Positions 16,662 through 25,745 are shown, counted from the stretch's first letter. The stretch is 64,000 nt of DNA from Variovorax sp. J2L1-78 (GCF_030317205.1 NZ_JASZYB010000001.1:1302001-1366000); one strand, 5' to 3'. A program made the numbers and translations. The notes: generated by a model not told the origin, from the sequence alone.

Positions 16662-17120
16662 ATGACAACGACCCAACGCTCCCCCCGCATCGCGTCCGCC
16701 CTGCGGCGCGCCCTTCTGCTGACGCTGGCGCTCTCGCCGATCGCTGCCGCGACGCACGAGTACTACGGCGCGGATTTCACGCTGATCCATCCGTGGGCCG
16801 ACCCGACGCCCGAAGGGCAGCTGGCCTCTGCACCGATCTACTTCACGATGGAAAGCGTGCGCGGCAAGGACCGCCTGGTGCGCGCCAGCACGCCCTACGC
16901 CGAGACGGTGGAATTCCGCAGCAGCGACGCGCCATCCGCCAAGCGGCTCAAGGCCATCGACATCGCCCCCGCCGACAAGCTCGACTTCGGCAAGGACAAG
17001 CCGCACATGGTGCTGCGCAACCTGAAGGCGCCGCTGCAATGGGGCCGCAGCTACGAGATGACGATGTTCTTCGAGAAGTCCGGCCCGCTGCAGGTCATGG
17101 TGTCGGTCGGCGCGCACTGA
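16662..17120 (+). CDS. PCuAC-like periplasmic protein with altered metal motif
   Basis: A 152-residue exported protein (signal to about residue 31, AAATHEY). The fold pattern of PCuAC/DUF461 copper chaperones is clear: HPWADPTPEGQLASAPIYFTM, then a VEF strand, KPHMVLRNLKAPLQWG and FEKSGPLQV. Canonical members bind Cu(I) through a His-Glu-Met pair after VE(I/L) and a later HxM. Here the first site reads VEFRSSD, with neither His nor Met, and the second is KPHM. Copper delivery by the usual mechanism is therefore doubtful. It is the last gene of the run and lies 34 bases after the oxygenase gene. Confidence 0.75.
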   Translation: MTTTQRSPRIASALRRALLLTLALSPIAAATHEYYGADFTLIHPWADPTPEGQLASAPIYFTMESVRGKDRLVRASTPYAETVEFRSSDAPSAKRLKAIDIAPADKLDFGKDKPHMVLRNLKAPLQWGRSYEMTMFFEKSGPLQVMVSVGAH

Positions 17121-17151
17121 GCGCCGATGTCGCACGGCCAGTGCTGAACGC

Positions 17152-17574
17152 TCAGGCGCTGACCAGCGTACGCAGCCACTCGGGCAGCGCCATCGCCTTC
17201 TGCCTGGGGAAATCGACCCAGATGGTGGTCGCACCGCCGGCCGCGCAGATCACCTCGGGCGCGTCGGCGCGTGCCATGGTGGCCCAGGTCTCGAAGGTGG
17301 TGCGTGCAGGGTCGCTGGCGTACATCTTCAGCAGCACGTCGCCCGGGTACTCGAGCTGGCGGTAGAAGTTGCAGAAGGCATTGACGATGACCATGCCCTC
17401 GCCGCTCGGGTCGGGTTCGAAGCCGATCGAGCGCACCCAGTCGATCCGCGCCGTCTCCATGTAACGGAAATAGCTGCCGTTGTTGAGGTGGCCCATCGCA
17501 TCCATGTCGCCCCAGCGGATGGCGATGGACATCTCGTAGACCAGCTTCTTCTTCTCGGGGATTTCGATCTTCAT
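17152..17574 (-). CDS. Acyl-CoA thioesterase, 4HBT/YbgC-like hotdog protein
   Basis: A 140-residue single hotdog-fold protein. The signature WGDMDAMGHLNNGSYFRYME (residues 21-40) carries the catalytic Asp of the 4-hydroxybenzoyl-CoA thioesterase subgroup and the Asn/His/Tyr residues around it. Such enzymes hydrolyse acyl-CoA thioesters in the cytosol; short-chain or aromatic substrates are usual. It is convergent with the PCuAC-like gene and divergent from the ETF-QO gene, 174 bases away. Substrate unknown. Confidence 0.85.
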   Translation of the reverse strand: MKIEIPEKKKLVYEMSIAIRWGDMDAMGHLNNGSYFRYMETARIDWVRSIGFEPDPSGEGMVIVNAFCNFYRQLEYPGDVLLKMYASDPARTTFETWATMARADAPEVICAAGGATTIWVDFPRQKAMALPEWLRTLVSA

Positions 17575-17748
17575 GGGGCAAGGATGGCTTGGCGGACCCG
17601 CGGGGGCCAGTCGCGAAGGCGACCGCCTGCCCCTTGCACTGGCGACCCTGGACGACAGGGGCCGCCGAATGACGCCGCATAAAATGTTTCATTGTTCGGC
17701 AGCATTTCACGTGCCGATGCGTCCAAAAACCATTATCGAACAGACCTC

Positions 17749-19449
17749 ATGACCCACGACGAAATCCTCGCCCAGTTCGGCCCGCGCGAATCCATGGAGT
17801 ACGACGTCGTCGTCGTCGGTGGCGGGCCGGCCGGGTTGTCGACCGCGATCCGCCTCAAGCAGCTCGCGGCACAGAACGACAAGGAGATTTCGGTGGTGGT
17901 GCTCGAGAAGGGCTCGGAGCCCGGCGCGCACATCCTGTCGGGCGCCATCATGGACCCGCGCGCGCTGTCGGAACTCATCCCCGACTGGAAGGCCAAGGGC
18001 GCGCCGCTGAACCAGCCGGTCACGGCCGACACCTTCCTGATGCTCAGCGAGACCGGCGCGACCCGCACGCCCAACTTCCTGCTGCCGCACAACTTCCACA
18101 ACGAAGGCAACTACATCGTCAGCCTCGGCAACGTGGTGAAGTGGCTGGCGCAACAGGCCGAGGAACTCGGCGTGGAGATCTTCCCCGGCTTCCCGGCCGC
18201 CGAAGTGCTCTACACCGACGACGGGAAGGTGCGCGGCGTGGCCACCGGCAACCTCGGCATCGGCAAGGACGGCGAGCCGACCGAGAACTTCCAGCTCGGC
18301 ATGGAGCTGCTGGGCAAGTACACGGTGTTCGCCGAAGGCGCGCGCGGCCACCTGGGCCGCCAATTGATCGCGAAGTACAAGCTCGACGACGGCAAGGACC
18401 CGCAGAGCTACGGCATCGGCATCAAGGAGCTGTGGGAGATCGACCCGGCCCGCCACGAGCCGGGCCTGGCCATCCACACGGCCGGCTGGCCGCTGCCCTC
18501 GGACACCTACGGCGGCTCCTTCGTCTACCACGCGGAGAATAACCAGCTCATCATCGGCTACGTGGTCGGGCTCGACTACCAGAACCCGCACATGAGCCCC
18601 TTCGAGGAGTTCCAGCGCTTCAAGACGCACCCGAACATCCGCTGGTACCTCGAAGGCCAGGACAAGGGCCTGAAGCCGGCCAAGCGCCTGAGCTACGGCG
18701 CGCGCGCCATCACGGCCGGCGGCCTGCTGTCGCTGCCCAAGACGGTGTTCCCGGGCGGCGCGCTGGTCGGCTGCGAAGCCGGCTACCTGAACGCGAGCCG
18801 CATCAAGGGCAGCCACGCCGCGATCAAGACCGGCATGCTGGCGGCCGAAGCCGCCTTCGAGGCCGTGGCCGCGGGCCGCCAGCACGACGAGCTCGCCGCC
18901 TACCCTGAGGCCTTCGAGAAGAGCTGGCTGCACACCGAGCTGAACAAGGCGCGCAACTTCAAGCAGTGGTTCAAGAAGGGCCTGACGGTGGGCACCGTGA
19001 TGACCGGCATCGAGCAGTTCGTGCTGCGCGGCCACATCCCCTGGACCATCCACCGCACAGAGCCGGACCATGCGCGGCTGAAGCCCGCGAGCGCGTGCAA
19101 GAAGATCGCCTACCCCCGGCCCGACGGCAAGCTCACCTTCGACCGGCTCTCCAGCGTGTTCATCAGCAACACCAACCACGAAGAGAACCAGCCGGCGCAC
19201 CTGACGCTGAAGGACGCGACGGTGCCCACGCGCATCAACCTGCCCGAGTACGCCGGCCCCGAGGCGCGCTACTGCCCGGCCGGCGTGTACGAGTTCGTGC
19301 CCGACGAGGCGAACGCCGGCAAGGAGCGGCTGCAGATCAACGCGCAGAACTGCGTGCACTGCAAGACCTGCGACATCAAGGACCCGACGCAAAACATCGT
19401 GTGGGTCACCCCCGAGGGCGGCGGCGGGCCGAACTACGTCGGCATGTGA
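17749..19449 (+). CDS. Electron transfer flavoprotein-ubiquinone oxidoreductase
   Basis: A 566-residue membrane-associated enzyme that passes electrons from reduced ETF to ubiquinone, linking fatty acid and amino acid dehydrogenases to respiration. The FAD-binding start VVVVGGGPAGLSTAIRLK is at about residues 20-37. The conserved GGxxVGCEAGYLNASRIKGSH stretch is at about 340. The C-terminal 4Fe-4S site is NCVHCKTCDIKDP, with the first Cys in RYCPAGVYEF. The length is as expected. I chose the ATG at 17749 because it gives the normal N-terminus. Upstream, TAAAAT at about 17680 could be a -10 element. Its 3' end converges on cysE, and both stops lie in one hairpin. Confidence 0.95.
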   Translation: MTHDEILAQFGPRESMEYDVVVVGGGPAGLSTAIRLKQLAAQNDKEISVVVLEKGSEPGAHILSGAIMDPRALSELIPDWKAKGAPLNQPVTADTFLMLSETGATRTPNFLLPHNFHNEGNYIVSLGNVVKWLAQQAEELGVEIFPGFPAAEVLYTDDGKVRGVATGNLGIGKDGEPTENFQLGMELLGKYTVFAEGARGHLGRQLIAKYKLDDGKDPQSYGIGIKELWEIDPARHEPGLAIHTAGWPLPSDTYGGSFVYHAENNQLIIGYVVGLDYQNPHMSPFEEFQRFKTHPNIRWYLEGQDKGLKPAKRLSYGARAITAGGLLSLPKTVFPGGALVGCEAGYLNASRIKGSHAAIKTGMLAAEAAFEAVAAGRQHDELAAYPEAFEKSWLHTELNKARNFKQWFKKGLTVGTVMTGIEQFVLRGHIPWTIHRTEPDHARLKPASACKKIAYPRPDGKLTFDRLSSVFISNTNHEENQPAHLTLKDATVPTRINLPEYAGPEARYCPAGVYEFVPDEANAGKERLQINAQNCVHCKTCDIKDPTQNIVWVTPEGGGGPNYVGM

Positions 19450-19472
19450 GCCGCCGCAGCGGGTCGGCTCAC
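19446..19472. terminator. Hairpin spanning two convergent stop codons
   Basis: GTGAGCCG (19446-19453) and CGGCTCAC (19465-19472) are perfect inverted repeats with an 11-base loop. The left arm holds the ETF-QO TGA, the right arm the cysE TGA. There is no U-run in either direction, so it may be a weak bidirectional terminator or an RNA stabiliser. Confidence 0.45.
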
Positions 19473-20245
19473 TTGCCGACCAGCTGCGTCAGCTTCTCCG
19501 CCTCGAAGCATTCCTCGCGCGCCGCGTCGCAAGGCATGCAGTCGCCCTTGTCGGGCGTGCTCGACGAGAGCTTCTCGATCGCTTCCCAGATCAGCGCGAT
19601 CTGGTGCTCCTGCCCCTTGGCGCTGTCGATCAGGCCGCGCATCGCCTGCGACAGCGGATCGTCGTCCAGCGTGATGCCGTAGGCCGAGAACTTGCGATCA
19701 CTGCCGGTCACGTCGGCACTGGCACCGGTTTTCGACGGAATGATGCGCGCCGGGATGCCGACCGCGGTCGCGCCGGCCGGCACCGGCTTGATGACCACCG
19801 CGTTGCTGCCGATCTTGGCGCCGTCGCCCACCACGAAGCCGCCCAGCACCTTGGCGCCGGCGCTCACGACCACGTCGCGGCCCAGTGTCGGATGGCGCTT
19901 GGTGCCCTTGTAGAGCGAGGTGCCGCCCAGGGTCACGCCCTGGTAGATGGTGCAGCCGTCGCCGATCTCGGCGGTCTCGCCGACGACAACGCCCATCGCG
20001 TGGTCGAAGAAGACGCGCTCACCGACTTTGGCGCCGGGATGGATCTCGATCCCGGTGACCCAGCGCGAGAACTGCGAGACGAAGCGGCCGACCCACTTGA
20101 GCCCGTGCGTCCAGCACCAGTGCGCCGCGCGGTGCAGCACCACGGCATGGAAGCCGGGATACAGGGTGATCACTTCCCAGCTTGTCCGGGCCGCAGGGTC
20201 GCGGTCGAGGATGCACTGGATGTCGGAACGCAGGCGCGAAAGCAT
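19469..20245 (-). CDS. cysE: Serine O-acetyltransferase
   Basis: A 258-residue enzyme that makes O-acetylserine from serine and acetyl-CoA, the first step of cysteine synthesis. The N-terminal helical part (LSRLRSDIQCILDRDPAART) leads into the left-handed beta-helix with hexapeptide repeats, including the signature DHAMGVVVGETAEIGDGCTIYQGVTLGG. The C-terminus is longer than in short SATs, with a helical tail of about 60 residues that contains cysteines (CMPCDAAREEC). The ATG at 20245 is the first in frame after trmJ and fits the family start. It lies 35 bases downstream of trmJ on the same strand, a pairing common in this group. Confidence 0.93.
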   Translation of the reverse strand: MLSRLRSDIQCILDRDPAARTSWEVITLYPGFHAVVLHRAAHWCWTHGLKWVGRFVSQFSRWVTGIEIHPGAKVGERVFFDHAMGVVVGETAEIGDGCTIYQGVTLGGTSLYKGTKRHPTLGRDVVVSAGAKVLGGFVVGDGAKIGSNAVVIKPVPAGATAVGIPARIIPSKTGASADVTGSDRKFSAYGITLDDDPLSQAMRGLIDSAKGQEHQIALIWEAIEKLSSSTPDKGDCMPCDAAREECFEAEKLTQLVGK

Positions 20246-20280
20246 GGTTGTTGTCGGTATAAGGACAGCGGGCGCGCAGT

Positions 20281-21030
20281 CTAAGCCCCGCCGTCGGGGC
20301 GCGCCGACGGCGGGGTCTTCACGTCGGCCATGGCCTTGGCGATGCCGCGCAGGATGTGGATCTCTTCGGGCGTCGGCTGCGCGCGGTTGAGGAGTTGCTG
20401 CAACCGCGGCATCAGCTTCTTGGGCGCCTCCGGGTCGAGAAAGCCGATCTGCACCAGCGAGCGTTCCCAGTGCGCCAGCATGCCGGCCACGGCCTTGGCG
20501 TCGGCCGCCTGCTTGGGCGCCACAGACTCGGTCACCGGGAAGCCGCCCAGCGCCAGCCGCCATTCGTAGGCGATCAGTTGGATCGCGGCCCCGAGGTTGA
20601 GCGAGCCGAAGTTCGGATCGGCCGGGATGCTCAGCGCCACGTTGCAGCGGTAGACGTCCTCGTTGCGCATGCCGAAGCGCTCGGAGCCGAAGAGGAAGCC
20701 GACGTGCTGCGGCGGGTCGCTTTGGGCCAGCGGCTCGAGGTGCTCGCGCGGCGTGCGCGTCGGCGGGCCGAAGTCGCGCGGGATCATGGCGGTGGCGCAC
20801 AGATGCGTGACGCCGTCGAGCGCCTCGTCGAGCGTGTCGACGATGCGGGCGTTGGCCAGCACGTCGAGGGCGCCGCTGGCACGCTGGATGGTCTCTTCGC
20901 GCCGCAGCACGTTGGCCCAGCGCGGGGCGACCAGCACGAGGTCGCCGAAGCCCATGGTCTTCATGGCGCGGGCGGCGGCGCCGACGTTGCCGGCGTGGCT
21001 GGTCTGGATCAGGATGAAGCGGGTGCGCAT
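20281..21030 (-). CDS. trmJ: tRNA (cytidine/uridine-2'-O-)-methyltransferase TrmJ
   Basis: A 249-residue SPOUT-fold RNA methyltransferase. Motifs are TSHAGNVGAAARAMKTMG near the N-terminus, LFGSERFGMRNEDV (motif 2) and LNLGAAIQLIAYE (motif 3, the knotted SAM site). TrmJ methylates the ribose of residue 32 in several tRNAs. Its length and the C-terminal helical extension fit TrmJ rather than the shorter TrmL. It is upstream of cysE and 14 bases after the LysR gene stop on the same strand. Confidence 0.9.
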   Translation of the reverse strand: MRTRFILIQTSHAGNVGAAARAMKTMGFGDLVLVAPRWANVLRREETIQRASGALDVLANARIVDTLDEALDGVTHLCATAMIPRDFGPPTRTPREHLEPLAQSDPPQHVGFLFGSERFGMRNEDVYRCNVALSIPADPNFGSLNLGAAIQLIAYEWRLALGGFPVTESVAPKQAADAKAVAGMLAHWERSLVQIGFLDPEAPKKLMPRLQQLLNRAQPTPEEIHILRGIAKAMADVKTPPSARPDGGA

Positions 21031-21044
21031 GGGCGCGGATTGTC

Positions 21045-21932
21045 TCAGCCCGCCAAGGTCTCAGCCCGCAAGGCTCGGGCCGGCTTCAACAACTGCAGCA
21101 GCGCTGTGATCTTGGGCGACAACGCCCCGCTGCGCCAGATCAGATCGGTCGAAGCGCGGTTCTCGCCGCGCGGCAGCGGGTGCAGGCTCAGGCGGTCCCG
21201 GTCCGGAAAGGTGGCGAGCACACCGCGCGGCAGCAGTGAAATGCCCATGCCGACCACCACGCAGCCCAGCATGGCGTGGTAGGAGGTGATTTCGATGGTC
21301 TGCAGGGGCATGCCGTCCCGCCGTGCGTACCACGCCTCGAGCCGCGCACGGTGCGGGCACCCCGGTTCGAAAGCCACGATGACCGGCGGCAGCGGTTGGT
21401 GTGCCTTGCCGATGGGCGCATGCCCGGCCTGGGCGACGATGACCAGCTCTTCCGAGAACACGGGCACCCGCTCCAGGGGCCCCTCTGCGATCGGCCCGGT
21501 CACGAAGGCGGTGTCCATGCGCCCAGCCAACACGGCGGCAGCGAGTTGCTGCGGATTGCCGGTCTTCAATGTCAGCTTGACCTCGGGATAGCGCTTGACG
21601 AACTCGCTCAGCGGCCCCGGCAAGCGCACGGCGGCGGTGCTTTCCATGGCGCCCAGCACCAGAGGGCCGCGTGGTCGGTCGTCGCACACCGCTTCGCGCG
21701 CCTGCGCTGCCAGCGCCAGCAATTGCTGCGCATAGGGCAACAGTTGCCAGCCCGCCGGCGACAGGTGCAGCCGTTTGCCCTCGCGGATGAACAGGGCGAC
21801 ACCCAGCTTCTGTTCGAGCTGGCGAATGCGCGTGGTCACGTTGGACTGCACACGGTGCAAATGTTCGGCCGCCCGCGTCACGCTGCCGGCTTCGACCACC
21901 GCCTGGAATATCTGCAGGTCGCCGAGATCCAT
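21045..21932 (-). CDS. LysR-family transcriptional regulator
   Basis: A 295-residue regulator with the winged HTH at residues 1-65 (GSVTRAAEHLHRVQSNVTTRIRQLEQKLG) and a periplasmic-binding-like effector domain after 90. It is divergent from the DUF1330 gene at 22036, and the shared promoter contains two inverted repeats (21941-21956 and 21967-21982). Its effector is unknown. By gene order it most likely controls itself and the DUF1330 gene. Confidence 0.9.
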   Translation of the reverse strand: MDLGDLQIFQAVVEAGSVTRAAEHLHRVQSNVTTRIRQLEQKLGVALFIREGKRLHLSPAGWQLLPYAQQLLALAAQAREAVCDDRPRGPLVLGAMESTAAVRLPGPLSEFVKRYPEVKLTLKTGNPQQLAAAVLAGRMDTAFVTGPIAEGPLERVPVFSEELVIVAQAGHAPIGKAHQPLPPVIVAFEPGCPHRARLEAWYARRDGMPLQTIEITSYHAMLGCVVVGMGISLLPRGVLATFPDRDRLSLHPLPRGENRASTDLIWRSGALSPKITALLQLLKPARALRAETLAG

Positions 21933-21940
21933 GTTCTCTT

Positions 21941-21956
21941 TTCAAGATGATTTGAA
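21941..21956. promoter_or_regulatory. Inverted repeat TTCAA-N6-TTGAA, candidate LysR site
   Basis: Located nine bases upstream of the LysR start codon in the divergent promoter. The symmetrical half-sites and the position favour autoregulation. Confidence 0.4.
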
Positions 21957-21966
21957 TCTCGATTAT

Positions 21967-21982
21967 TCATTTTTCAAAATGA
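21967..21982. promoter_or_regulatory. Palindrome TCATTTT-TC-AAAATGA, candidate operator
   Basis: A perfect 7+7 inverted repeat in an AT-rich stretch between the LysR gene and the DUF1330 gene. It may be the activation site for the DUF1330 gene or overlap its -35 region. Confidence 0.4.
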
Positions 21983-22035
21983 TGTGCCAGCGCTATCGTG
22001 CGTTCTCTCTACCAATGAATGAAAGAAGGATCGAC

Positions 22036-22323
22036 ATGGCAAAGGGTTACTGGATCGTTCGGGTCTCGGTGCACAACGCGGCGGAATATCCTTCTTATCT
22101 GGCGGCGGCGTGGCCCGCCTTCGAGAAATTCGGCGCCCGCTTTCTGGTGCGCGGCGGTGCCGCCGAGTGCATGGAAGGCGTGGCGCGCGAGCGCAACGTG
22201 GTGGTCGAATTCGCCGATGTGGCGACCGCTAGTGCGTGCTATCAAAGCGAGGAATACGGGCTTGCCAAGGCCATTCGGCAGCGCGTTGCCGACGCCGATT
22301 TCGTCATCGTCGAAGGCGCCTGA
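22036..22323 (+). CDS. DUF1330 family protein
   Basis: A 95-residue cytoplasmic protein with the ferredoxin-like fold pattern of DUF1330: GYWIVRVSVHNAAEYPSY, FEKFGARFLVRGG, RERNVVVEFADVATA and QRVADADFVIVEG. Function is not established for the family. The ATG at 22036 is preceded by GAAAGAAGGA. The divergent LysR gene is its likely regulator. Confidence 0.85.
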   Translation: MAKGYWIVRVSVHNAAEYPSYLAAAWPAFEKFGARFLVRGGAAECMEGVARERNVVVEFADVATASACYQSEEYGLAKAIRQRVADADFVIVEGA

Positions 22324-22452
22324 ACAGCCCGGATTCGACATCCCCGGGGTGCGGCCCGGCGGGTTATGGGAAAATAGGTCATCGTTCGCCGCCCGCATCG
22401 CCGGGCCGCATTTCCCGGGGCCCCGTGCCCTCGCCCGCTCTTCCCACAATTC

Positions 22453-23514
22453 ATGTCGTCGCCCAACCTCCATCCCATGCTCAACGTGGCCGTCAAGGCC
22501 GCCCGCGCCGCCGGTGCCATCATCAACCGTGCCGCGCTCGACGTCGAAGCCGTTCGCATCTCGCAGAAGCAGGTGAACGATTTCGTCACGGAGGTCGACC
22601 ACGCCAGCGAGCGCGTCATCATCGAGACGCTGCTGACCGCGTACCCGGGCCACGGCATCCTCGCGGAAGAATCCGGCACCGAGCACGGCGCCAAGGACTC
22701 CGACTACGTCTGGATCATCGATCCGCTCGACGGCACCACCAACTTCATTCACGGCTTCCCGGTCTACTGCGTGTCGATCGCGCTGGCGGTCAAGGGCAAG
22801 GTCGAGCAGGCCGTCGTCTACGACCCGAGCCGCAACGACCTCTTCACAGCGACCAAGGGCCGCGGCGCCTACATGAACGAGCGGCGCATCCGCGTCTCCA
22901 AGCGCACCAAGCTGCACGAGTGCCTGATCTCGACCGGCTTCCCCTTCCGCACCGGCGACAACTTCAAGCAGTACCTGGCCATCATGTCGGACCTGATGCC
23001 CAAGCTGGCCGGCCTGCGCCGCCCCGGCGCCGCGGCGCTCGACCTGGCCTACGTGGCCGCCGGCTTCACCGATGGCTTCTTTGAGACCGGCCTGAGCCCG
23101 TGGGACGTGGCGGCCGGCTCGCTGCTGGTGACCGAGGCCGGCGGCCTGATCGGCAACTTCACCGGCGAGCCCGAGTTCCTCGACCAGCGCGAATGCCTGG
23201 CCGGTGCCCCGCGCATCTACGGCCAGCTGGTGCCGCTGCTGTCGCAGTATTCCAAGTTCGCCGGTCTCGACGACAAGATGCGCGCGAGCGACCGCGCCCG
23301 CGCCGTGTCGGCCTCGATCGCACCCAACGCCGATGCATCATCGGCCGACATCTACGCCCGCAGCACCATCGCGGGCGACGACGCATCCGCGGCCGACGCG
23401 GCCCCGGCGCCGGCCGCCGCCCCGGCATCGCGCAAGCTCACCCGCATCCGCCGCGACCCGGCGGCCGACAACGCTCCCGTCCCGCCCGCCGAGGGCGACG
23501 CCGCCGAGCACTGA
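22453..23514 (+). CDS. suhB: Inositol monophosphatase family protein (SuhB-like)
   Basis: A 353-residue Mg-dependent phosphatase. Motifs are [22 protein letters not shown] (metal-binding DPLDGT) and [18 protein letters not shown]. Residues 1-265 cover the whole IMPase domain; SuhB is normally about 267 residues. The extra 85 residues are an Ala/Pro/Asp-rich low-complexity tail that ends in a basic patch and an acidic end (GDAAEH). In E. coli SuhB also helps rRNA antitermination; whether this one does is unknown. Its stop overlaps the ATG of the FUSC gene (TGATG). Confidence 0.9.
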   Translation: MSSPNLHPMLNVAVKAARAAGAIINRAALDVEAVRISQKQVNDFVTEVDHASERVIIETLLTAYPGHGILAEESGTEHGAKDSDYVWIIDPLDGTTNFIHGFPVYCVSIALAVKGKVEQAVVYDPSRNDLFTATKGRGAYMNERRIRVSKRTKLHECLISTGFPFRTGDNFKQYLAIMSDLMPKLAGLRRPGAAALDLAYVAAGFTDGFFETGLSPWDVAAGSLLVTEAGGLIGNFTGEPEFLDQRECLAGAPRIYGQLVPLLSQYSKFAGLDDKMRASDRARAVSASIAPNADASSADIYARSTIAGDDASAADAAPAPAAAPASRKLTRIRRDPAADNAPVPPAEGDAAEH

Positions 23515-25745
23515 TGCAGGCGCCGCGCGCCGCCGTCCAGCGCAGCCGGGCCGCCCTGCGCGTCGGGCTGAGCCACTACATCGCCAACGGCCTGTCGGTC
23601 GCGCTCGGCCTGTTCCTCATCTCCGCCGGCGTGCACGCCTGGCTCGGCACCCTGGCGGCGGCTTCGGCCGCGGTCGGCGTGATCGTCACCGCGCCGCCCG
23701 ACCTCCCGGGCCCGCGCCGCGGCAAGTTCTGGCAGATGCTGCCGGCGCCGCTCATCGGCCTGCCGCTGTTCTTCGCGGTGCAGATGCTGCACGCCGCGCC
23801 CATTCGCCTTGGGCTGCTGCTGGTGCCCGCCACCTTCCTCGCCTTCACCGCCATGGCCTGGGGCAAGCGCGGCATCCCGATCGCGGTCGCGGTGATGTTC
23901 TCGATGATCTTCTCGATGGCCACGCCCAAGCCCGACGGGCTGGACCAGGCGCTGTATCGCACGATGATCTTCGGCCTGGGCGCCGGGCTGTACGTGGTGT
24001 ACGCCGTGCTTGCCAACCTCGCGCTCAACGGCCGCTACCGCGTGCAGGCCATGGCCGACGTGCTGCTGTCGCTGGCGGCGCTGATGCGCACCGAAGCCAG
24101 CCAGTTCAGCTCGCGCGAGGAGTCGGGCGACGTGCGCGAAGTGCCCGCGCCGCTGCTGGGCCGCCTGCTGCGCGAACAGGCTGCGCTGGCCGACCAGCTG
24201 CAGGCCACGCGCGACATCGTGCTGGAGTCGCCGCGTACGGCCTACCGCCAGCGTCTGGCCGGCATGCTGGTGATCGTGCTGGAGATGCGCGACCAGCTGC
24301 TCGCCAGCGAACTCGACCTGGAAGCGCTGCAGTCCAACCCCGCGCACGCCCCGGCCCTGATGGCGATGCGCCGCGTGCTCGAAGCCCTGGCCGACGAGAC
24401 CGCCGCCCTGGCCGACGCCCTGCTGCTCGGGCGCACGCCCGAACCGGTGCCCGACCGACGCCCGCAGCTCTCGGCGATCCATCTCGCGCCGGACGCTGCG
24501 CATGCGCACGGCGCGTCCGGCCCCACCGCCGCCATGCTCGCCCGTGGCCTGGCCAGCCGCATCGGCCACATCAACGACGAGGTGCTGCGCCTGGTGGCGA
24601 TGGCGCGCGGCGACGTGGCGCCCGACCTGGCCGTGGTGCGCGCCAACTGGCAGATGTTCGTGAGCCCGACGGATTGGTCCTGGCGCCCGCTGCGCACGCT
24701 GTGGCGCTGGGACGCCCCGCCGCTGCGCCACGCGATTCGCGCGTCGCTCGCCATCGGGGCCGGCTACGGCATCGCGCTGCTGCTGCCCTGGGGCTCGCAC
24801 GATTACTGGATCCTGCTGACCATCGTGGTGGTGCTGCGCGGCAGCCTGTCGCAGACGCTGGAGCGCCGCAACGCGCGCGTGGCCGGCACGCTGCTGGGCT
24901 GCGTCTTCGCGGTGGCGCTGCTGTCGACGCACCCCTCGGCCATGGGCATGCTGGTCGCCTCGGTGGTGGCGCAGGCCATCGCGCACGGCTTCGCGGTGCG
25001 GCGCTACCTGATCACCGCCGTGGCGGCCACGGTGCTGGGCCTGGTGCAGGCCCACATGCTCAACGTCGGCGCGACACCCACCTTCGCGCTGTTCGAACGC
25101 GTGGCCGACACGCTGATCGGCGCGGCCCTGGCCTGGGCCTTCTGCTACGTGCTGCCGTCGTGGGAACGCAGCCAGATCCCGTCGCTGGTGGCGCGCACGC
25201 TGAAGGCGCAGGCACGGCACGCGCGGCTCGCGCTCGGCCTCGGCCAGCTGCACGCGATCGACACCAGCCCCGAACTCGAATGGCGACTGGCTCGCAAGGA
25301 AGCCTTCGACAGCCTTTCGGCGCTGGTGCAGGCGACGCAGCGCTCGCTGTCCGAACCACGTGCCGTGCGCCCGCCCATCGCGCCGCTCGAACACCTGCAG
25401 GCCCACAGCTATCAGCTGCTCGCGCAGCTGAGCGCAGTCAAGTCGATGCTGGTGCTGCGGCGCGACCGGCTCACGCCGGCCGACATCGAAGGCCCGCTCG
25501 CACGCACCGCTGCACGCATCGAGGCGACGATCGGCAGCGCCCCGATCGCCGGCAGCGACCTGCCCGAGAGCCCGCCCGCCACGGCCCTGGCCGGGCCGAT
25601 CCCGTTGCCGGACCCGTTCGACAACGACGTGAGCCCCTGGCTGCTGCGTCGGCTCGACCTCGCCACGGCCATCTCCAGCCAGCTGCGCGACGATGCGGCA
25701 CGCATCCTGCAGTCCCTCGACGACCCCGACGCCAATCCCCCCTGA
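23514..25745 (+). CDS. FUSC-family membrane protein (YccS/aromatic acid exporter-like)
   Basis: A 743-residue membrane protein with two hydrophobic blocks, residues 20-165 and about 410-550, each of roughly six helices, separated and followed by long cytoplasmic helical regions. The second block carries the FUSC signature around HAIRASLAIGAGYGIALLLPW and YWILLTIVVVLRGSLSQTLERRNARVAGTLLG. Members include AaeB-type exporters of aromatic acids and YccS. The start ATG overlaps the suhB stop by one base. The mechanosensitive channel gene follows 16 bases later, suggesting a small envelope operon. Substrate not known. Confidence 0.87.
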   Translation: MQAPRAAVQRSRAALRVGLSHYIANGLSVALGLFLISAGVHAWLGTLAAASAAVGVIVTAPPDLPGPRRGKFWQMLPAPLIGLPLFFAVQMLHAAPIRLGLLLVPATFLAFTAMAWGKRGIPIAVAVMFSMIFSMATPKPDGLDQALYRTMIFGLGAGLYVVYAVLANLALNGRYRVQAMADVLLSLAALMRTEASQFSSREESGDVREVPAPLLGRLLREQAALADQLQATRDIVLESPRTAYRQRLAGMLVIVLEMRDQLLASELDLEALQSNPAHAPALMAMRRVLEALADETAALADALLLGRTPEPVPDRRPQLSAIHLAPDAAHAHGASGPTAAMLARGLASRIGHINDEVLRLVAMARGDVAPDLAVVRANWQMFVSPTDWSWRPLRTLWRWDAPPLRHAIRASLAIGAGYGIALLLPWGSHDYWILLTIVVVLRGSLSQTLERRNARVAGTLLGCVFAVALLSTHPSAMGMLVASVVAQAIAHGFAVRRYLITAVAATVLGLVQAHMLNVGATPTFALFERVADTLIGAALAWAFCYVLPSWERSQIPSLVARTLKAQARHARLALGLGQLHAIDTSPELEWRLARKEAFDSLSALVQATQRSLSEPRAVRPPIAPLEHLQAHSYQLLAQLSAVKSMLVLRRDRLTPADIEGPLARTAARIEATIGSAPIAGSDLPESPPATALAGPIPLPDPFDNDVSPWLLRRLDLATAISSQLRDDAARILQSLDDPDANPP

